55,781 nucleotides of DNA from an uncultured Saprospiraceae bacterium (GTDB lineage Bacteria > Bacteroidota > Bacteroidia > Chitinophagales > Saprospiraceae): NCBI GenBank assembly GCA_937929945.1, contig CALFUK010000022.1:1-55781 (forward strand), written 5' to 3'. Positions 18,749 through 26,347 of this stretch are shown here, one piece after another. The notes beneath the pieces were generated by a model that was given only the letters and a program-made list of their open reading frames with translations, was not told where the DNA came from and made no database searches. The position numbers and the translations under genes are program-made. Every line of letters begins with the position of its first letter. Within the stretch, counting starts at the first letter, position 1.

Positions 18749-19696
18749 TCAGCCTTTGGCAAGGATATAATCTGCGAATAAGGCCTGACTGTCCAATAAC
18801 TTATGAACGATCGTAAGATCAGTCTGATCCAAGATCTTAGCCAGCACCTCATCGTTGTACTTTCTGGATATCTCCATGTCAATATTCTCCCCTGCTGCAA
18901 AATGAACCTGCATGTCCAAGGCTTTGAAATAGACCGTCTGATCGGCCTCACTGACGATAAAGCTGCGCGCAATACCCTCCTCCTCTGTATACGCTGCTCG
19001 ATGTGAAAATTGCTCTACATTGAAGTCAGCCCCTAATTCTCGATTCATCCGGTGTAGCAGATTCAGATTGAAGCGCGCCGTGATTCCGGCAGCATCATCA
19101 TAGGCCGGCAGCACAATTGACTGGGGCTTAATGAGATCAAGACCCAGTAGAAGCATGTCACCTGGATTCATCGCATCGTCCAGCTTACATAAAAACTCAT
19201 TGGCTTCACGATCCCTCATATTACCCAGATTAGAGCCAAGAAATAAAATGATCTTTTTTGCGTCACGATTTTTCAGCCCCTGCAGCACACTGAAATAATC
19301 TCCCTGCTGAGTCTCTACCCTGAGCTTAGGAAATTCTTGTCTGAGGTCAGCTAGTAAATTCTTTAGCGATGTCTCTGAAATATCAATGGGCAGGTAATCA
19401 AAGCTGTAGGCCAGCTGCAGCAGCTCCGCGAGCAGCCGCTTCGTCTTCGTACCATCACCTGAGCCCAGCTCTATGAGATCAAATGTTTCTGCCCGATCCA
19501 CAGCAAATGCATCAATGATCTTGTCTGACTTCTCTTCGAATATCTCATGCTCTGCATCGGTGAGATAATATTCTGGCATATTCATGATCTCTACGAATAT
19601 CTGATCACCTATCGCATCGTAGAAATATTTTGATTTCAGGTATTTCTTCTCTTGAGAGAGCCCCTCTCTGACATCCTCTAAAAACTCTTGATTCAT
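18749..19696 (-). CDS. egtD: L-histidine N(alpha)-methyltransferase EgtD
   Basis: EgtD trimethylates histidine to hercynine using three SAM molecules, the first step of ergothioneine synthesis. The protein shows the family's N-terminal PEYYLTDAEHEIFE (about 41-54), the SAM-binding LIELGSGDGTKTKRLL (about 74-89), PIDISETSL, FLGSNLGNM and LLLGLDLIKP, in the order expected. Length is 315 residues, close to characterised enzymes. I chose the ATG at 19696, which follows an AG-rich stretch, over a TTG at 19735. It lies 168 bases downstream of egtB on the same strand, so the two form a likely operon. The call is firm. Confidence 0.94.
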   Translation of the reverse strand: MNQEFLEDVREGLSQEKKYLKSKYFYDAIGDQIFVEIMNMPEYYLTDAEHEIFEEKSDKIIDAFAVDRAETFDLIELGSGDGTKTKRLLAELLQLAYSFDYLPIDISETSLKNLLADLRQEFPKLRVETQQGDYFSVLQGLKNRDAKKIILFLGSNLGNMRDREANEFLCKLDDAMNPGDMLLLGLDLIKPQSIVLPAYDDAAGITARFNLNLLHRMNRELGADFNVEQFSHRAAYTEEEGIARSFIVSEADQTVYFKALDMQVHFAAGENIDMEISRKYNDEVLAKILDQTDLTIVHKLLDSQALFADYILAKG

Positions 19697-19864
19697 CTCT
19701 ATCTTCTTTTTAATTTTCGTTCGACCATTAGACAAACATTCGTCATCCTTAATTGGATATCATAGCTATCTAAAGCATAATTATCCGCTAATTGTTCTAT
19801 CTGTTAGCAACTCCTCACTCAGGCTCTTTGATATGGTTTTCACTCCAACATCATGAGCAGCTGC

Positions 19865-21064
19865 TCATGCATCCTGTGCCAGCCTGAGTCCAGAAAACTG
19901 CCAGCGTGTAGCCGATGGGAAAAAATTGCGGTAGGTATGGCGGCTATGCTCAGGCGAAGTAACAATGGATGCCCCTCGGAGCACCATTTGATTGGACATG
20001 AACTTGCCATTGTACTCTCCTATGGCACCTGGAGAGGTCTTGTATTTTGGATATGGCAGATAGGCAGAGTTAGTCCATTCCCACCTTGACCCCCAAGTGA
20101 ATCCATCACTAGCAGCCTCCCACTCAAACTCTGTGGGCAGCCGACACCCCTTCCAGCTGGCATAGGCACTGGCCTCAAAATGCGATAGATGACACACAGG
20201 CTCTTCCAGCTCCAGATCAACAAGTCCCGCCAGCGAAAATCGCTTCCACTGCTCATCATCCTTGATCCAATACAGTGGACTGTTGATGCCCTGCGCCTGC
20301 CGCCAAGCCCAGCCTTCATCCAGCCAATAACTGACATTGTCATAGCCTCCCGCTTGCATGAATTCTAAGTATTCACCCCGAGTCACTAAGGCGCTGGATA
20401 GCTGATAAGCTTCGAGATGTACTCGATGCCTGCCGTGCTCATTGTCATAAGAGAAGCCTGGCCCAGCGTGCCCGATCTCATAGATACCTGTATTCATGCT
20501 GATCCACGCTGCTTCAGACTTCGTGTATGATGGATCGAAATCCTTGTTATACACTGGATAAGTCGGATTGCAAGAGAATGTGTATTTCAGATCTGTAAGC
20601 AATAACTCCTGGTGCTGCTGCTCATGATTGATGCCCAGCGTCACCAGAGATGCCAGCTCCCCACTTACTTGCTCATCCATTAGTGCCTCCATATGGCGAT
20701 CTACGTAGTCTCTGTATTCTAGGACGCGGCTGACGGATGGCCGCGTGATGAGTCCCCGCTGCCCGCGCTCTATGCGCTGCCCCAATGTATTGTAGTAGCT
20801 GTTGAAAAGGTAATTATACGATGGATCAAAGACTTGGTATGCTGAATCATACTTCATCAAGATCAGCTGCTCAAAAAACCAAGTGGTATGCGCTATATGC
20901 CACTTCACGGGACTGGCGAACACAGCAGACTGAGGCACCATATCTTCTGGACTCAGGTCGCTGATGAGTGACATGGTATAATCTCTGACTTCTCTGTACT
21001 TATCCCTCACCAGTTGGTTGGGCAGGACATTAGTGTTATTCGTATTTATCATCTCTGGGAGCAT
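19865..21064 (-). CDS. egtB: ergothioneine biosynthesis sulfoxide synthase EgtB
   Basis: EgtB is a non-haem iron enzyme that joins a thiol donor to hercynine with oxygen. The N-terminal DinB-like domain supplies the iron ligands: VKWHIAHTTWFFE (His about 59) and HEQQHQELL (His about 147 and 151). The C-terminal half is an FGE-sulfatase (formylglycine-generating-enzyme-like) domain, with CRLPTEFEWEAAS, WEWTNSAYLPY and LRGASIVT, ending in RWQFSGLRLAQDA. Length of about 400 residues is normal. Starts at 21100 (GTG), 21064 and 21052 (ATG) are possible. egtA and egtC are absent nearby, so the enzyme may use cysteine directly as thiol donor, as I recall for some non-actinobacterial EgtB enzymes; that is inference. 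The C-S lyase partner is not in the window. Confidence 0.93.
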   Translation of the reverse strand: MLPEMINTNNTNVLPNQLVRDKYREVRDYTMSLISDLSPEDMVPQSAVFASPVKWHIAHTTWFFEQLILMKYDSAYQVFDPSYNYLFNSYYNTLGQRIERGQRGLITRPSVSRVLEYRDYVDRHMEALMDEQVSGELASLVTLGINHEQQHQELLLTDLKYTFSCNPTYPVYNKDFDPSYTKSEAAWISMNTGIYEIGHAGPGFSYDNEHGRHRVHLEAYQLSSALVTRGEYLEFMQAGGYDNVSYWLDEGWAWRQAQGINSPLYWIKDDEQWKRFSLAGLVDLELEEPVCHLSHFEASAYASWKGCRLPTEFEWEAASDGFTWGSRWEWTNSAYLPYPKYKTSPGAIGEYNGKFMSNQMVLRGASIVTSPEHSRHTYRNFFPSATRWQFSGLRLAQDA

Positions 21065-21173
21065 AACGATAAATGAGCTTTCTCTTGTATAATCTTCCAC
21101 GCCAACAGTCCAATACCAGGAGATATCTGAGAGTATTCAGCTTTAATCTCAGGTCCCCAATCTGATTAAGCTA

Positions 21174-21743
21174 TTGATCAAAAGCACCAATCATAATGAA
21201 TACACGATCATTGATGACCTTACGGCACTGACCCCATCAGGCGTGACGGCTCTTGCCAAGCTCAGAAATCACTTCCACATCATCGCAGCTGCGCGTCAGA
21301 TCAAAATGACGCACTCCAGTTTTCTGAGTAATTTTCAGAACATAGAAATCCTCCCACTCAATAGGATAGAGTCGACTGAGCCGATCATGAAGCTCAGTCA
21401 TCCTCTGCTGAAACGCATCGAAAATATAGAGCCATACAAAAATCATATCTATGATCAAACTAATGCTAATCCACTGTATATCAAGGAGTTATTAGAAAGA
21501 TTCAGTAAGGAGCCAGTGATCTCATTAGAGCACATCCGGGACATCAGACACACAGCAGCATTGCCAGAGATTGATATGAGTGTGCCCGTTGTGATCGGCT
21601 TATCGAGCCTGATGGTCTTGCGCTGCGTGGGTGGAGAATTCGAACATGATACAGGAGCCTACCGATTATTTGGAAGCGTGTTTTTGTTGTTTGCGCTGTT
21701 CGCAAGAAGTATCTTTAATTATGGGAAACGGAAGTTTGTTTAA
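21174..21743 (+). pseudogene. 5'-truncated P-loop ATPase fragment with two C-terminal membrane helices
   Basis: The frame opens shortly after an in-frame TAA (about 21143) and offers only TTG, CTG or ATT as starts. It begins in the middle of what reads as an NTPase: YTIIDDLTALTPSG is a Walker B-like strand and FHIIAAARQIK the following sensor-1-like strand, with NANPLYIKELL further on as in STAND/AAA proteins. The Walker A half is missing. The end carries two hydrophobic helices (VPVVIGLSSLMVL and GSVFLLFALFARSIF). I infer a truncated gene rather than a complete small protein. It is the first of several decayed genes up to 24416. Confidence 0.5.
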
Positions 21744-21786
21744 TTATTTCTGAGTATCTTGATTTCGGCAATTAATAGTTAGTGCT

Positions 21787-21888
21787 ATGAACGAAACAAC
21801 TAAAAAAAATACTAATAGATTCGTCAGCTATTTTATCATCATTGCTTTCATGGTTTCCATCATACAACTACTCGGATACCTTGGGTAG
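21787..21888 (+). CDS. 33-residue single-helix membrane peptide (tentative)
   Basis: ATG to TAG encodes a polar, basic N-terminus (MNETTKKNTNRFVS) and one hydrophobic helix (YFIIIAFMVSIIQLLG). The layout is that of a small inner-membrane protein, but it may equally be a leftover of a longer gene: the coiled-coil frame at 21921 follows closely in another frame, and helix plus coiled coil could be one frameshifted gene. No family recognised. Confidence 0.35.
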   Translation: MNETTKKNTNRFVSYFIIIAFMVSIIQLLGYLG

Positions 21889-21920
21889 ACAAACTATTTG
21901 CATTTGGAATAAAGTCTCAG

Positions 21921-22112
21921 ATGGAAAAAGAAACAGACGATCTCAAGAAAGAACTGCTGATCATCCGCTTAGCCAAAATGAAAGCCCCTACTCTTCCCAA
22001 AGCTTCTACTGATAAGATTAAGCGATTACAATCGGACATCAGGCAGTTACAGCAGTCGGACGATCACCAATATACAGCCGCCGCAGCAGCGACCAGACAC
22101 AGTGCATTGTAG
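21921..22112 (+). CDS. 63-residue coiled-coil ORF (tentative)
   Basis: The frame begins MEKETDDLKKELLIIRLAK and continues with KIKRLQSDIRQLQQSDD, two heptad-like amphipathic helices, then an Ala-rich end. No family recognised. It follows the 33-residue membrane peptide by 32 bases in a different frame; the pair could be the remains of one membrane-anchored coiled-coil protein. Confidence that it is translated as such is low. Confidence 0.3.
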   Translation: MEKETDDLKKELLIIRLAKMKAPTLPKASTDKIKRLQSDIRQLQQSDDHQYTAAAAATRHSAL

Positions 22113-22223
22113 AACCGATCTTCACCCTTGAGAATGTATCGCTGTAGTGCCCACAAAATGACATAGTTTAACTATTCCGAATACTATACCTGTTCACTAA
22201 CTTTGGAGCATAATCAAATATTT

Positions 22224-23018
22224 ATGTTTCTTTCCTATATAGACGAATCAGGAGATGATGGCTTTCCTAAATTTTCAAGTCCTGTATTTGTACTGACAGC
22301 TTGTTACTTTAATGAAGATAGCTTTACGACTAACTATAATCTCTATCGCCAATTCCGTATTCGTTTAAGAGATAACTATAATTTACCTGTCAAAATAGAA
22401 CTCCACCTAAGAGAATTGATCCAACTGAAAAAACCATATACTGGTTTGGGTATATCGAAAGAGAATAGACAAGCTATAGTAGATGATATTTTTGACTTTA
22501 TAGCAAATCCAGAATTAGATGTCAAGTTCATATCTGTAGTAGTCGATAAAACAGTGATCACATCAAAAGAGTTTGATGTATTGAACCAATGTTTGATGTA
22601 TTTGCTTCAGAGGATACATAATGACATGGAAGCACAAGGTGACCATAACTTCCTGTGTATTTCAGATAAAGGTAGGGTAGCGGTGATGAATAAAATAGCT
22701 AGAAAGCTAAGGCGATTCAACTATGTACCGTCCAAAATAAATCAGCCAAAGGGTAATACACCTTTAAATTTATTTCTGGAGGATATATTAGAAAAGGATT
22801 CAAGAGAGTCGCCATTTATTCAATTGAGTGATTGTGTATCCAGAATAGTTAATCTGTATGCTCTACAACATCTTGTTGGGTTTGAGCAACCTTGGATTAG
22901 GAAAACACTGAAATTCTTCAGTTATGGTGATGAGCTGAGATTGCTTAATAAAGTCAAATCTAAGCTAAATATCAAAGCAGCAAGTAATAATGAATTTGGT
23001 ATAAAGTGTATTCCCTAA
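22224..23018 (+). CDS. DUF3800 protein
   Basis: The protein opens MFLSYIDESGDDG, the diagnostic start of DUF3800, and near the C-terminus has IQLSDCVSRIVNLY, the second conserved block (QLaDxva). The Asp/Glu/Asp residues of both blocks are intact; the fold is thought to be RNase H-like, with a nuclease activity suggested but not established in my knowledge. DUF3800 genes often sit in mobile or defence regions, which fits the decayed neighbours here. I chose the ATG at 22224 because the family begins there; a TTG seven codons upstream (22203) is also in frame. The gene is AT-rich compared with the egt and ybeY regions. It appears complete at 264 residues. Confidence 0.88.
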   Translation: MFLSYIDESGDDGFPKFSSPVFVLTACYFNEDSFTTNYNLYRQFRIRLRDNYNLPVKIELHLRELIQLKKPYTGLGISKENRQAIVDDIFDFIANPELDVKFISVVVDKTVITSKEFDVLNQCLMYLLQRIHNDMEAQGDHNFLCISDKGRVAVMNKIARKLRRFNYVPSKINQPKGNTPLNLFLEDILEKDSRESPFIQLSDCVSRIVNLYALQHLVGFEQPWIRKTLKFFSYGDELRLLNKVKSKLNIKAASNNEFGIKCIP

Positions 23019-23244
23019 ATAGGAAAAGGTCACATTTCTGTGAACTTTTCCGTATAACATCTCCACCTTACAGACTTTAGTCCTTGAAGTGGATTACCTC
23101 AAAAATACAAATTTTGACCAATAAGTTCCATTTGGGAGTATCGATTTGAATAAATATCTTAGGATAAATACATAGATGTCTTGATAATGCAACCACTTCT
23201 TTACTTACACAACGCGTATCTTTGGATTCATCAAACAGCCATAA
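23019..23244. other. gap between DUF3800 and the MmeI remnant
   Basis: No reading frame of note. A short imperfect dyad (AAAGGTCACATTTCTGTGAA and the following CTTTTCC, about 23025-23050) sits just after the DUF3800 stop and could act as a weak terminator for it. Confidence 0.25.
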
Positions 23245-23520
23245 ATGCCATTATACTGGAATGAAATCAAAGATCGAGCCCTGCGCTTTTCCAAACAGTG
23301 GGAAGGGGAGCGGCGAGAGCGAGCGGAGAAGGATACCTTCTGGAATCAGTTCTTCCATGTCTTCGGGATCTCACGGCGGCGGGTAGCCACCTTTGAGGCA
23401 CCGTTTAGTTATCCTGATAGTAGCATAGCAGATTTCTATCATTCTTTGCCCATGCCTACTGATCTCGTCACAGCAGCCCAAGCACTAGGCTATAAGAGAA
23501 GCGGCCAAAGAGCTGATTAA
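23245..23520 (+). pseudogene. internally deleted MmeI-type DNA methyltransferase (both ends fused)
   Basis: Residues 1-55 (MPLYWNEIKDRALRFSKQW, then RERAEKDTFWNQFFHVFGI and RRRVATFE) match the N-terminal domain of large MmeI/type IIL-like restriction-methyltransferases as I know them. Residues about 58-85 (YPDSSIADFYHSLPMPTDL) match the far C-terminal end of the same proteins (usually 'YPDSSLADLYDPLTMP'). The whole catalytic middle, normally several hundred residues with the SAM-binding and NPPF-type motifs, is missing. So this is a restriction-modification gene collapsed by an internal deletion with its junction near 23410. It keeps an intact ATG and frame, so a 91-residue product could still be made. 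Confidence 0.7.
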
Positions 23521-23884
23521 GCACTCGGCAGATGATCTTAGTGACCTTATGTTTGTCAGAGACACGGCAGAGGATGCTGTCGTGCTTGCTGACTGCCTTG
23601 ATTTTACGCTTGTGACACTGGGCCAGTATCTTGCCTATAAACACCAGAGAATCAGTCTGTTGCAGCATGACCGCAAAGGAAGCATTGCCCTTATCACGTG
23701 CTTTGTCCTTGGTATAGCCCTCCTGCTCGCTGTAGTACTGGATCATCCCTCACTTGAAGTCCTCTATGAGCTGTATGACGCTCGGGAAGTGTTTCTTGAG
23801 CACGGTCTTACCCTCTGGACAGTAGCGATGGGAGGAGAAGGCTACAGTGAACATCAGCTGCTTTGCTTCTTTACGGAAATCCAA
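23468..23884 (-). pseudogene. opal-interrupted remnant of a mobile-element protein
   Basis: On the minus strand a frame runs from a TTG at 23884 (straight after a TAA) to 23468, broken once by an in-frame TGA at 23750-23752. Both sides read as protein: LDFRKEAKQLMFTVAFSSH and VLKKHFPSVIQLIEDFK before it, GMIQYYSEQEGYTKDKARDK, FAVMLQQTDSLVFIGKIL and IKAVSKHDSILCRVSDK after it. The 'QQ-x2-S ... HDSI' spacing recalls the C-terminal palm of polymerase-like proteins carried by Bacteroidota mobile elements, but I cannot name the family. The start and the 3' end are both missing; the 3' end runs into the MmeI remnant. A plus-strand frame across the same bases looks less protein-like. Confidence 0.45.
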
Positions 23885-23935
23885 TTAATCAATGGTGCTA
23901 CTGGCCTACTTATGATGTCTCATAGAATACGTTGA

Positions 23936-24312
23936 CACAAAAAGTAATGTGAATTTTTCCTCAAATTAGAATTAATGAGAAAAAACAAGACGAGTATTTA
24001 GTGAAAATTTTAGGCTCAACTAATTCTTGTTCTTTGGGTACATTCCCCATCTCGTGATCAAGCTAAAAGGGGCTTAGACATAAATTGATCAACAATTCAA
24101 ACACTTCCTCTTCTGAGCATTTCATATCTGCACTCAGAGAAGTAATCTACCAGATTTCAACTCATCTCAACCACTTTTAAAGTCAAGGCCTCCGATTTTA
24201 AATTCAAGCCCACAATGACATCAGAAAGCACTGATATTTGGATCATCAACAGAATAATTAAAAAGAAGTAAAAGCGAATAAAGCTCCGCTCTGCTGAAAA
24301 TATAACACTTCT
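23936..24312. other. gap without a recognisable gene
   Basis: Low G+C sequence with no convincing frame. A minus-strand frame (24157-24342) would begin with GTG inside the palindromic block and shows no motif, so I did not call it. Confidence 0.35.
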
Positions 24313-24374
24313 GGCAAGGACGCGCACCTTGCCCTGGGACACTCGTGTCTCGTGGCCACGAAATGATTCGAGTG
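24313..24374. promoter_or_regulatory. cluster of nested palindromes upstream of the micropeptide gene
   Basis: Three dyads follow each other: GGCAAGG-N7-CCTTGCC (24313-24333), GACAC-TC-GTGTC (24338-24349) and the perfect 12-base palindrome TCGTGGCCACGA (24350-24361), the last enclosed by CACTCG (24340-24345) and CGAGTG (24369-24374). The G+C content is clearly higher than around it. It lies 43 bases before the ATG at 24417, so it may be a folded 5' leader, an operator cluster, or the end of a mobile element. Confidence 0.5.
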
Positions 24375-24416
24375 AGTGAGGACTAACATTTCCAAACTCA
24401 TTAAAACACTAGGATC

Positions 24417-24509
24417 ATGGATTTTATTCAATGGTTAATCGAATTACTATTCGGTTATGGCTCTACTGGCCCATCTTCCATTATTGGCGAAGATGGAGAA
24501 GGTATGTAA
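24417..24509 (+). CDS. 30-residue amphipathic micropeptide
   Basis: ATG to TAA encodes a peptide opening MDFIQWLIELLF and ending SIIGEDGEGM. The first half is an amphipathic or membrane-seeking helix (aromatic and aliphatic residues with D, Q and E at turns), the second a flexible Gly/Ser/Pro segment with an acidic end. A strong intrinsic terminator starts five bases after the stop, and a dense palindromic block precedes the gene, so it looks like a complete transcription unit for a tiny product. AGGA lies just before the ATG. I do not recognise a family; type I toxin-like, signalling or membrane-regulator roles are all possible. There is no sign it is part of a larger decayed gene. Confidence 0.6.
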   Translation: MDFIQWLIELLFGYGSTGPSSIIGEDGEGM

Positions 24510-24513
24510 TGCA

Positions 24514-24544
24514 AAATGGCGGGATAGCTCCCGCCATTTCTTTT
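24514..24544. terminator. intrinsic terminator, probably bidirectional
   Basis: AAATGGCGGGA, TAGC, TCCCGCCATTT: perfect 11-base stem with a 4-base loop, followed by CTTTT on the plus strand and by TTTTGC on the minus strand. It serves the micropeptide gene, and also the minus-strand gene ending at 24543. Confidence 0.9.
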
Positions 24545-25916
24545 ACAAATGAGAACTAATCCATGTCCGATAATGCAGATGCTTATAAACACTAAGATCA
24601 ATGTCTATTGACTTATATCTTCGCTTTGTCAATAATATGAGCACAGTCAAAAAGTTAGACCTTCCTTCGTATGCAGCTACGGACAATTCATGACTATGAC
24701 GTCTAAAGAATCTTCTATGATTATGTATTTGGGTATACAGCACCTCCTCATCACATGTCTCGTCTTCAAACATGGCAACACAACTATAACACATAGCCCT
24801 TGTCCGTGAATCAATATCTTCATAAGTTACATCCCTGACATAAGGTAATATCTTATCGTATTCTTGGTGCACAAAACAATTTTCAGCCATCGCCAAAGCA
24901 TATACAGAATCAACATGATTTGTCTCTATGTAAGCGATCCATTCATTGATGAAGTCACACATATAATCATATGACCTAATTGTCCCCAAGGTGCCCACGA
25001 TATTTAAGAATCTAATCCTCGGTATTTTGCCATTCTGTAAAAGCACCCCTGCCGTGAGGCAGTGATTGTAAAGTTCAGAGATTAAGTCAGGTTCTTTTAA
25101 AATACCAATTCTCCAAAATCGTAAAGCACATGATATACTGTATAATCCAATCAGTGAATGTAATTCTGTATCCGATTTAAAGTCACCATTCAATAGACGC
25201 CCAACGACAGATTCGAACTCACTTAGCTGATCATTCTTCAAAGCTTCATATAAAGAATTGCCTACTTTACTAATCGTAGATACAGGTAGTGTATTCCTTA
25301 TCGCATCATAGTCAGATAACAATTCAGAATAATCATAGCTTCTGATTCGTCCCCAACTGAACATTTCATTTTGATAAAATTGGCCTTGTTCTGCAAAATG
25401 CGTAAAAGATGATCTAACCAGTTTTTCTAACAATTGAGTCCCTTCTTCATATTTAATTGGGTTATCGCTGTAATACTGATGATGATACAATTGGGCCAAA
25501 TATTTTTGATCATTCAAATCAAGCTTCGTATCCTCTGTCCATCTCTTTTCTAATTTTCTATATAATTTGGTTGCCAATTGATACAGTCCTCTTTGGTTGT
25601 AAGACCTGACCAATTGTAATTCTCTTTCACACTTTGATTGTGATATATCGTAGCTCACCAACCAATCTTCTACCTGAATACCTACCCGAGACAACATGTT
25701 AGAAAAACCTTTATCTGTCATTTGCGGAAATTGCTTTTTTTTGATGTTCTCTACATCTAACTTCTGTGGTGCCTTCAAGATCTGCTTTTGAAGTGCTTTG
25801 AAGATCCGATAATCGTCTGACCCAGCCTGATGTAAGGAATTCATATGCTTCTCTAGTGCAGTTAATTCTGCCTTAGAGAATTTTTTAAAAATTTGGACTA
25901 GCTTAGGTTGCTTCAT
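24543..25916 (-). CDS. hypothetical helical-repeat protein, 457 residues
   Basis: An all-alpha protein without signal peptide or membrane segment. The N-terminus (MKQPKLVQIFKKFSKAELTA, then LEKHMNSL) is followed by helical hairpins of about 35-40 residues, e.g. YNQRGLYQLATKLYRKLEKR and DQKYLAQLYHHQYYSDNP, which resemble TPR-like repeats without a strict consensus. I have the impression that proteins of this layout form a multi-copy lineage-specific family in Saprospiraceae, but I cannot verify it. Function unknown. It ends against the bidirectional terminator. Its G+C is lower than that of the housekeeping genes. Confidence 0.7.
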   Translation of the reverse strand: MKQPKLVQIFKKFSKAELTALEKHMNSLHQAGSDDYRIFKALQKQILKAPQKLDVENIKKKQFPQMTDKGFSNMLSRVGIQVEDWLVSYDISQSKCERELQLVRSYNQRGLYQLATKLYRKLEKRWTEDTKLDLNDQKYLAQLYHHQYYSDNPIKYEEGTQLLEKLVRSSFTHFAEQGQFYQNEMFSWGRIRSYDYSELLSDYDAIRNTLPVSTISKVGNSLYEALKNDQLSEFESVVGRLLNGDFKSDTELHSLIGLYSISCALRFWRIGILKEPDLISELYNHCLTAGVLLQNGKIPRIRFLNIVGTLGTIRSYDYMCDFINEWIAYIETNHVDSVYALAMAENCFVHQEYDKILPYVRDVTYEDIDSRTRAMCYSCVAMFEDETCDEEVLYTQIHNHRRFFRRHSHELSVAAYEGRSNFLTVLILLTKRRYKSIDIDLSVYKHLHYRTWISSHL

Positions 25917-26105
25917 TTTAAATGGGAAATATTCTCTGATAAATAGCTTTGATTCAGCACTTTATGAAATATCAAGCACCGATTCATATAGGAAAATACA
26001 AAATTTTTGTCTTTTCAGGGTACTGCTATCCGATTACCTTGCTTACATAAATAAAGAAGTGGATGACTTCTATCAATCTTCCTTCTTCATAAAATAAAAT
26101 CATAG

Positions 26106-26315
26106 ATGCATAAAGACAACGCACGCCAACTGAGCGCTCGCGAACGAGAAGTTCTATTCCTGATTGTACAGGAATACACGACAGAAGAGATCGCAGCATT
26201 CTTACACATCAGTCAGGAGACTGTGAAGTCACACAGAAAGAACCTGATGAATAAAATGCAAGTGCGGAATGTGGCGGGGCTGGTGAGGAAGGCGATGGTA
26301 GAATATAAATCATAA
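26106..26315 (+). CDS. stand-alone LuxR-type HTH protein, 69 residues
   Basis: The whole protein is a GerE/LuxR DNA-binding domain: LSAREREVLFLIVQEYTTEE, then IAAFLHISQETVKSHRKNL and VRNVAGLVRKAM. There is no receiver or other sensor domain, so activity must be set by expression or by a partner. It lies 32 bases before the large secreted protein gene on the same strand and may regulate it or be co-transcribed with it. Family assignment is certain; target is inference. Confidence 0.88.
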   Translation: MHKDNARQLSAREREVLFLIVQEYTTEEIAAFLHISQETVKSHRKNLMNKMQVRNVAGLVRKAMVEYKS

Positions 26316-26347
26316 GCAATACAATTTTCTAACTTAATACATATAAG

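Noticed and set aside
18664-18972. 102-residue minus-strand frame overlapping the egtD end
   Set aside because: It shadows egtD in another frame and is Arg/Ser/Trp-rich.
23549-23935. 128-residue frame on the plus strand
   Set aside because: Composition is poor for a protein and the opposite strand carries a more credible frame with HDSI and helix patterns.
24157-24342. 61-residue minus-strand frame with one hydrophobic segment
   Set aside because: It would start with GTG inside the palindromic block and has no motif or ribosome-binding context.
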